Assembly: GCA_001986395.2 (NCBI GenBank)
Contig: MQVO02000023.1
Location: 186,001-250,000, forward strand
Direction: 5' to 3'
Source of the DNA: Irpex lacteus
Lineage: Eukaryota; Basidiomycota; Agaricomycetes; Polyporales; Irpicaceae
Length of the DNA stretch: 64,000 nt
Positions 58,388 to 64,000 of this stretch are shown piece after piece. Within the stretch, counting starts at the first letter, position 1. The number at the start of each line of letters is the position of its first letter. The notes beneath the pieces were generated by a model, which ran no database searches, was not told the origin of the DNA, and saw only the letters and a program-made list of their open reading frames with translations. The position numbers and the translations under genes are program-made.

Positions 58388-59247
58388 TGGGTTGGTTACA
58401 TAAGCGATAGTCCAAGTCTCATGCATTGGTAGCAAAGCTTAGTAAGCCCAGCACAGCCCCCAAGTCCCCTAGCAACCGGTTTCCAAGGAGTGAGTCATAG
58501 GAATTGAGGCTATGTTTTGAGTAGCAACGGTTGTCAATGAAATTCAGAGGCTATGTAGATTGCTAAGTAACCGCACAGCAAAGGCTGTGCTAGTAGAAAC
58601 AGTGCTTCCCACATGTATATAAGGCGGCCAGAGTGCCCCCAGAGTAAAGACAAGCAAGTTACAGTTTACACCTCAACCGTCATCAGTCAGAGCCAGTCAA
58701 GCAGTCAGTCAGAAGTCAGTTACTCAGCTAGTCTCCCACGTCGATACTTGAGCTTTGGACATTGGTAGGTACCGAACGCCTACACTGTCACTGCTGTCAA
58801 GTTCTGTCAATCGAGCAAGAGAATCACATCCAGCAGGCACACACGAGCTGTGAAGGGGATCGTGATTTCTTGTTAGTCGAAGCGCAGGTCGTCCGAGCTA
58901 TCTGGATACTACTACTACTCGCTGTTAGTGCTAGCCACTGAAGCCAGTTGTGGGTAATCGTTTTCGAGCCGAATCGTAAATCTCAGTCAGCTATCTCTGC
59001 CTGAACGTACCTTCTTCTCCCCCAACGAACGACTGGGGTAGTTCGACCTAACGTCTGGTCCAACGATCCTCAGCAGTAAAGGTTAGGTTAGTCAAGGAAC
59101 GGTATCAGGAGAGCCTTTTGTTTATTGCACGCAGGCGTGTGTGTTAGCCCAACCCAGTACAGGTGATAGCTTGAAGCTAGTCCCTCGTTCTGCTCTCCGT
59201 CCTCGTTGTTCCGCCCCGAACTCACCAGTCCTTTTTCTGATTCGACA
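58383..59247 (+). mobile_element. 5' LTR of a Ty3/gypsy-like retrotransposon
   Basis: The 865-base segment starts TGTAATGGG and ends GATTCGACA (TGT..ACA tips). A primer-binding site follows two bases later and a gag frame starts 58 bases after that. A TATATAA box lies at 58616 and GTCAG-rich repeats at about 58685-58725. The left tip overlaps the end of the transposase gene. The 3' LTR and target duplication are outside the window, so the left boundary rests on the TG tip and the coding break. Confidence 0.7.
58616..58622 (+). promoter_or_regulatory. LTR TATA box
   Basis: TATATAAGG in the middle of the LTR, placed as expected for the U3 promoter. Confidence 0.55.
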
Positions 59248-59249
59248 TC

Positions 59250-59266
59250 TGGAGCCCACCGCGAGG
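59250..59266 (+). promoter_or_regulatory. Retrotransposon primer-binding site
   Basis: TGGAGCCCACCGCGAGG starts with the TGG expected to pair with the CCA tail of a primer tRNA, two bases after the LTR end. The tRNA species is not identified. Confidence 0.6.
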
Positions 59267-59304
59267 GGGGGGAAGGTTTAGATCAGGGAATCAGCAGGTA
59301 GTAT

Positions 59305-62300
59305 ATGAGTAGTGCCGGTTCACACTCATCAAGCCCACCACCGTCAGTATCCACGCTTCCATCGTCTACGCCGCCGCTTACCGCTACGTCATCGACTCCG
59401 TCAGTAACTCCGACGCGTATTACCATGGCAACGTTACCACCTCTCACCGTCGCAGACATGCCCTTCCTAGGAACTAAAGGAGCTCCGAAGAAGTTTAAAG
59501 GCAAGTCAGCAGACGTTGAGACATTCTTGCGTCATTACGAACGTATGATCGCAAAGTATAATCTCACCACCGATAAGGAGAAAGTAGAGAACATCACGCA
59601 GTATTGTTCCAAGGCAGTGCGTCAGTTTATGGAAGGTCTTACAAGCTATGGCACTCCAGACTGGACTGCATTTGCTAAGGACTTGCGTAAGTTCTATGAA
59701 GCCGATAAGGATTCTCGTCGTTACAAGGTCCGTGATCTTGAAGCCTTCGTTCTTGTCAGTCGATCCAAGGAACCATTCTCAAGCCTAGCTGCTTGGATGC
59801 GTTACAACCGAGAGTTCATTCGTATAGCTGGTTGGCTAAGGCAGAAAGGCAAGATCGATAAGGAGGAACAGGCGATTTATTTCTGGAAAGGCATTCCTCG
59901 CAGATTCAGAGATAGACTTGAGTTCCGCCTTATGAGCTCTAAGCCTCAGCACAATTTGGATGAACCATTCGAGATCCCAGACGTTACCAAGGCAGCAGAG
60001 AGTTTGCTCAAGAGAGATCGCTTTGATAACGACCGGCTTCCATCAGACTCAGAGGAAAGTGACAGCGAAGACTCAGACTCGTCGAGTAGCGAATCAGACA
60101 GTGAAAGCGAGGATGAGAAAGTCAAAGTCACCTCCAAGAAGAAGTCCAAGAAGTCTCACTCTAAGTCTAAGGACGTTATTACCAAGAAGCCTCGATTTCG
60201 GATATCGAAGAGCATCAGGTCAGTAAGCTCCTCAGAGTCAGAGTCAGACAATGCCAGCTCTACCAAGGCCAAGTCCGGATCTAGTACATCGTCCAAGGCC
60301 AGCAATGCTTCGTCCAAGGATGAGTTTGAAGATCTCATTGAGCAGCTAGGTCGTATGTCACTCAAGGATCCCGAGTATGCAAAGGTTTACTTCAAAGCCT
60401 ACCGTATTGATCCGATCATCAAAGATTTAGTTCCAACTCCGAATGAACAGCGCCGTGCTCAGACTCCGCCTCCACGTGGTAGAGACAGATCTAATCCCGA
60501 ACGAGATATTCCGCCGCACATGGGTAGTCCTACCGATGCTCCAGTTCGACCTTCATCTATGACATGCTTCGGATGTGGAAAGACCGGACATAGTATGCGT
60601 TCATGCCCAGACATAGGTGAGTTAGCACAGAAAGGAGTCATCAAGCTTGGCGCTAATAACCAATGGATGATGAGTAACGGTACCGCAATCTTCCGAGCAT
60701 TTATGGGTGAGCCCCTGATTGACGCTGTTCGTCGTCTTCAAGCCAGCTCCACCAACCTCGTCACTGTCGAAGAGGAGGAAGCCAACGATCAAGATGAGGA
60801 AGTCTTTGCTGTTCAATATCCTATGCGTCAAGATTACGATTTCTTCAAGGATGATCCCTACGATTTGGATCTGTTAGCCTATCCAGTTCAGCCAGCTACA
60901 CGGTCAGGAAGGAGAACAGATGGCGGATATGCACCCCCACCTCGTAAGGATTCTGGAGTTAGATCAACTACTCGTCCAGCTAGAGGCAAGGAGAATATCG
61001 GATCTAGACCTACACAAGGCCCCGTTGAAGTGGATGTACCTATGTTCAATCCGGATGATGATAACGATATCATTGAAGATACAAGACCAGTTATTCGAGG
61101 ACCTCGAGGAAAGCCACCAGGAATCAGAGCATCAGACCTTCCAGATTCGAACCAATCTAGCAAGGACCCCAAGTCATCAGTTCAACAGGAGGAGTCTGCG
61201 AAACGTACACCAAGGCAGTCCGAGCTTCAACATCATGTCAATCCAGTTGCTATTCTTGATAAGCTGCTAAGTGCCCCAGTCAATCTGCAAGTAGGCGAGC
61301 TTATGGCTGTATCAAAGGAAATGACTCAACGGATGCAGGAGGTTCTTAAGCCTAAGCAGAACAAGCCAGGTGACAGCACAAAGTTAGTAACCACGGAAGG
61401 CGCGCAAAGCGATGGACCAGCTACCGTAGCTGCATTCATGCCTAAGACTCGAAGCCAACTCATCCGACTCACTATGTACTGCCACGGAATCCCTATTGAG
61501 ACAATCATCGACACGGGCTCCATGCTTAATATCTGCAGCAAACGAACTTGGTTGAATTGCATCAAGCAGCCAGTAGACGTGACAAGGTCTGTAGTCATGA
61601 ATGACGCTAATGGAGGCGAAGGAACACTCTCAGGATTTCTGGCTGAAGTACCCCTGCGATGCGGAGACGTTTTAACCTATGCAAACATGTATGTCGGTGA
61701 AAACGCACCGTTTGATTTACTCTTAGGACGTCCATGGCAGCGCGGAAACTTTATCACGATCGACGAACGGCTTGAAGGAACCTTCCTCGTATTCAAGGAC
61801 CGAGAACTGAACAGCCAATGGGAAATGATAGTAGCCGAAGGAGAACGTCCAGACGAGATGAGAGAAGACTACCTGGCAAGAACACGTCAGCGAGCTCTTC
61901 ATGCGTATATGGCTACACCCAATGATCACCCTTCTGGGACAGCCAGGATTGAAGAAGTTTCTGAAGAGTCAAGCAGTCAAGAGGAAACCAGTCTTGATAC
62001 TGGTGCAAGCTCACCTGTTCAAGCATCGATGCCCGTAACAGATTCTTCTCAAGGACACTGGGCCCTGGAATCACTTCTGCTTGCATTAGATTTCCCGCAG
62101 GGACTAGCTGACCAGGAAGTACAAGAGTTAGCGAGCCAGACAGCACCTCAAATACCCACCGAAGCAGTCACAAATGAATCGGAAGAGGTCATGATAATTT
62201 CCATCTCAGAGGACGAGTACACACCGAACTCAATGAGTCCTGCGGAGGACATCCCGAGCGACAGCGAGATATCATATGCTGAGCAAGATGCCATTGACCG

Positions 62301-64000
62301 AGCAAAGGTGCAACCACCTGCCCAGCCAATGCAGCAAGCCCGACCGTCACCAGTACCGTCAACGATTGAACTTTCACTCTCAGTAGAACAAGCCAATGAT
62401 TTGGAGAGACTCGCCAGTAGCAGACTAAATTGCGGAGGCTTGACATTTATGGATTGGTATGAAGGTGCACAGATGTACCTAACGCAGCTACACGAGTACG
62501 AGAGAGAGGCCATCTCGGAAGCTTGGACACCTCATATGAGCCGCCCAAACGCCTTTCTGACCTGGCGAGACGACGACCGCATGGGAGACCTTCGAAATTC
62601 GCACCGCTGGGACATACTTGAACAAGACCGTAAGGTGCTCGGACAATGGATGACCCTAGTATCCGAATGGAAGACGGAGCGTGGGAGGCCTGACATGAGG
62701 CAAACCCAACACCGAAGTATCCAGGCGGAAAATCGGAACGTTCCCGCCGCGCGTGATAACCCCGCTTTCGTTTGCTTCTCGCATATGAAGTTGCCGCCCA
62801 GAGACAGAGAGAACCGTCCAAGTATTCGTGAGATTCCATTGAGTACTCGCCGAAGGGAGCCTATCGTGTGTACGGATTGTTCAGCCGCGCCCAGCCATGC
62901 TTTTGCCACTTGCGTGTCCCCGGAATTTCAACAAGACCTGCTGCGGTCGGTCCTCGTTCCTCGAGATAACAGTGAACAGACTCCCGGAAGCCGCTACGGG
63001 ACACCGCCCCGTTGGTCAAGGACAAAGGAGGAGGACCAGACCCTGACAAAGCGTCTAAGAGATAGCGAGAGTAGACCGCCCAGAGCCCTCGCCTTGCGCA
63101 AACCAGGTAAACACGTTCAGCACCGATCAGAGCACCAAGGTCAGCAGATAGGCGAGTCGAGTCAGAAGCCGAGTCAGAGAGCGTCGGGAGACCCAGGACC
63201 GACGGAATCACGGAGCCTTGGCATTCCGAGAAGAGAGCGTTTAGATAGCTGGAGGAGAGGTCACAAGAGGCTGAGATCGCGGGTAATCCCAAAAAGGAAG
63301 TCGTACCGTTTGAACGCCTCGGCCAGCTCGAAGCGCTCGCCTGAGGAAAATGTTAAGCGGCTTAGGACCTGCTTTGGTTGCGGGGAACAGGGGCATCAAG
63401 TAGCCAGCTGTAGGGAGATAGATCAGCTAGTGAAGAAGGGAGACTTGTCACGAACAGAGGGAGGAGAGGTGCGAACCAAAGAGGGAGGACACATCGCTCG
63501 ACGAGGACGAACGTTGATCGAGGCGGCCCGGAGAAATGAGTACGATAAGAAAAGGGGTAGCGGCGACCAGGTAATGGATGAAGTGAAGGAGAGAGGAGGG
63601 AGGACATGGGAAGAGGAGAAAGAAGGGTATAAAAGAAGGGAGGCGCACCATGATCTCTCTGCCAGACCCTCACCCTCAAAGTCGAACACAGACGCGTTGA
63701 CCGCGACTGTATACACCTCGAGAGCTACCCAAACCGCCCCTTCATCGTCTAGCCCTTCGCCTTCAGCTTCCCTTCTTAGTCCCTCACCGTCCATCTCAAC
63801 CATCGACATGCCCGCCGTCACCTCTTGCCTTGGTCTTCCCCGTGTCTACCGCGTATGGAACGTTTTGCGCATGGCCGGAGCGAGTATCGACTGCCTCCCT
63901 AGAGGACTAGTCCAAGGCGGGTCCATCGGTTTGATGTCGCGACCGTTTGCGACGTTGGAAGAGGCTGAGGAGGAAGCCGAGGCGCAGAACGTCTTGCACA
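59305..64000 (+). CDS. Gag-protease polyprotein of the LTR element, open at right edge
   Basis: One frame runs from ATG 59305 through 64000 without a stop (1565 complete codons); I read every codon. A Ser/Thr-rich start is followed by a capsid-like helical region (about 60-220: FLRHYERMIAKYNL, FWKGIPRRFRDRLEF), an acidic Ser/Asp stretch (about 245-275), a CX2CX4HX4C zinc knuckle (C421-C434, CFGCGKTGHSMRSC) and a retroviral-type aspartic protease (IIDTGSMLNIC with D736; FDLLLGRPWQ near 800). After the protease come about 760 further residues without RT motifs, including CTDCSAAPSHAFATC (C1189-C1203, one residue longer than a knuckle) and a second perfect knuckle CFGCGEQGHQVASC (C1356-C1369), in an Arg/Glu/Ser-rich context. 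Reverse transcriptase and integrase, if present, lie beyond the window. Confidence 0.9.
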   Translation, partial: MSSAGSHSSSPPPSVSTLPSSTPPLTATSSTPSVTPTRITMATLPPLTVADMPFLGTKGAPKKFKGKSADVETFLRHYERMIAKYNLTTDKEKVENITQYCSKAVRQFMEGLTSYGTPDWTAFAKDLRKFYEADKDSRRYKVRDLEAFVLVSRSKEPFSSLAAWMRYNREFIRIAGWLRQKGKIDKEEQAIYFWKGIPRRFRDRLEFRLMSSKPQHNLDEPFEIPDVTKAAESLLKRDRFDNDRLPSDSEESDSEDSDSSSSESDSESEDEKVKVTSKKKSKKSHSKSKDVITKKPRFRISKSIRSVSSSESESDNASSTKAKSGSSTSSKASNASSKDEFEDLIEQLGRMSLKDPEYAKVYFKAYRIDPIIKDLVPTPNEQRRAQTPPPRGRDRSNPERDIPPHMGSPTDAPVRPSSMTCFGCGKTGHSMRSCPDIGELAQKGVIKLGANNQWMMSNGTAIFRAFMGEPLIDAVRRLQASSTNLVTVEEEEANDQDEEVFAVQYPMRQDYDFFKDDPYDLDLLAYPVQPATRSGRRTDGGYAPPPRKDSGVRSTTRPARGKENIGSRPTQGPVEVDVPMFNPDDDNDIIEDTRPVIRGPRGKPPGIRASDLPDSNQSSKDPKSSVQQEESAKRTPRQSELQHHVNPVAILDKLLSAPVNLQVGELMAVSKEMTQRMQEVLKPKQNKPGDSTKLVTTEGAQSDGPATVAAFMPKTRSQLIRLTMYCHGIPIETIIDTGSMLNICSKRTWLNCIKQPVDVTRSVVMNDANGGEGTLSGFLAEVPLRCGDVLTYANMYVGENAPFDLLLGRPWQRGNFITIDERLEGTFLVFKDRELNSQWEMIVAEGERPDEMREDYLARTRQRALHAYMATPNDHPSGTARIEEVSEESSSQEETSLDTGASSPVQASMPVTDSSQGHWALESLLLALDFPQGLADQEVQELASQTAPQIPTEAVTNESEEVMIISISEDEYTPNSMSPAEDIPSDSEISYAEQDAIDRAKVQPPAQPMQQARPSPVPSTIELSLSVEQANDLERLASSRLNCGGLTFMDWYEGAQMYLTQLHEYEREAISEAWTPHMSRPNAFLTWRDDDRMGDLRNSHRWDILEQDRKVLGQWMTLVSEWKTERGRPDMRQTQHRSIQAENRNVPAARDNPAFVCFSHMKLPPRDRENRPSIREIPLSTRRREPIVCTDCSAAPSHAFATCVSPEFQQDLLRSVLVPRDNSEQTPGSRYGTPPRWSRTKEEDQTLTKRLRDSESRPPRALALRKPGKHVQHRSEHQGQQIGESSQKPSQRASGDPGPTESRSLGIPRRERLDSWRRGHKRLRSRVIPKRKSYRLNASASSKRSPEENVKRLRTCFGCGEQGHQVASCREIDQLVKKGDLSRTEGGEVRTKEGGHIARRGRTLIEAARRNEYDKKRGSGDQVMDEVKERGGRTWEEEKEGYKRREAHHDLSARPSPSKSNTDALTATVYTSRATQTAPSSSSPSPSASLLSPSPSISTIDMPAVTSCLGLPRVYRVWNVLRMAGASIDCLPRGLVQGGSIGLMSRPFATLEEAEEEAEAQNVLH

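Noticed and set aside
59283..63821. Many minus-strand frames of 60-143 codons
   Set aside because: All lie opposite the single uninterrupted gag-protease frame and carry no motifs.

Overview
The window is nuclear DNA of a filamentous basidiomycete, most likely an agaricomycete. Almost every recognisable gene is broken by several short introns of about 48-60 bases with GT(RNGT) donors and CTRAY-like branch sites. The proteins are agaricomycete favourites: three-exon BTB proteins, a RING protein with a very long C6-C7 loop, an F-box/LRR-like protein, an FHA-kinase and a Tnp2-type transposase. There is no sign of prokaryotic organisation. All exon models were joined by hand from reading frame, splice signals and phase; none rests on transcript data.

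Layout. Bases 1-10400 are gene-poor and hold short tandem repeats, plus one credible gene (7752-8514) that ends in a 9-residue acidic repeat. Bases 10400-28680 are a strikingly AT-rich island with no intact host gene. It holds a solo LTR, a copia RNase H fragment, DDE-transposase debris, a hAT-type MITE, and several non-coding elements with the same termini (core ACGATTCCTGAG). Two of these copies face each other and form an imperfect inverted repeat spanning about 6.1 kb (16171-22290). Bases 29374-31166 (minus) carry a degenerate HSP70 whose reading frame splices into an acidic MD(V/I)D tail.

Bases 34000-54200 are a compact gene block. In order: a small unknown gene (-), a BTB gene (-), a 12-exon FHA-kinase (-), a SUN-domain membrane protein (-), a 410-residue membrane protein (-), a coiled-coil membrane protein (-), BTB (+), BTB (-), RING (+), F-box/LRR-like (+), a WD40 protein with a C-terminal membrane helix (+) and a small PH-like unknown (+). 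The three BTB genes share exon number, intron phases and intron positions, so they look like one local paralogous family.

Bases 54630-64000 are mobile DNA: a full-frame six-exon Tnp2/CACTA-like transposase gene whose 3' end is cut by the left LTR of a Ty3/gypsy-like retrotransposon. The LTR, primer-binding site and a single open frame of more than 1560 codons (gag, CCHC, aspartic protease, then a long extension with two more CCHC-like boxes) run off the right edge. No reverse transcriptase is reached inside the window.

The most unusual items are the inverted pair of terminus-sharing elements, the retroelement polyprotein with three zinc-knuckle-like boxes and a long post-protease extension, the HSP70 derivative with an acidic tail, and the retrotransposon that supplies the stop codon of the transposase it interrupts.
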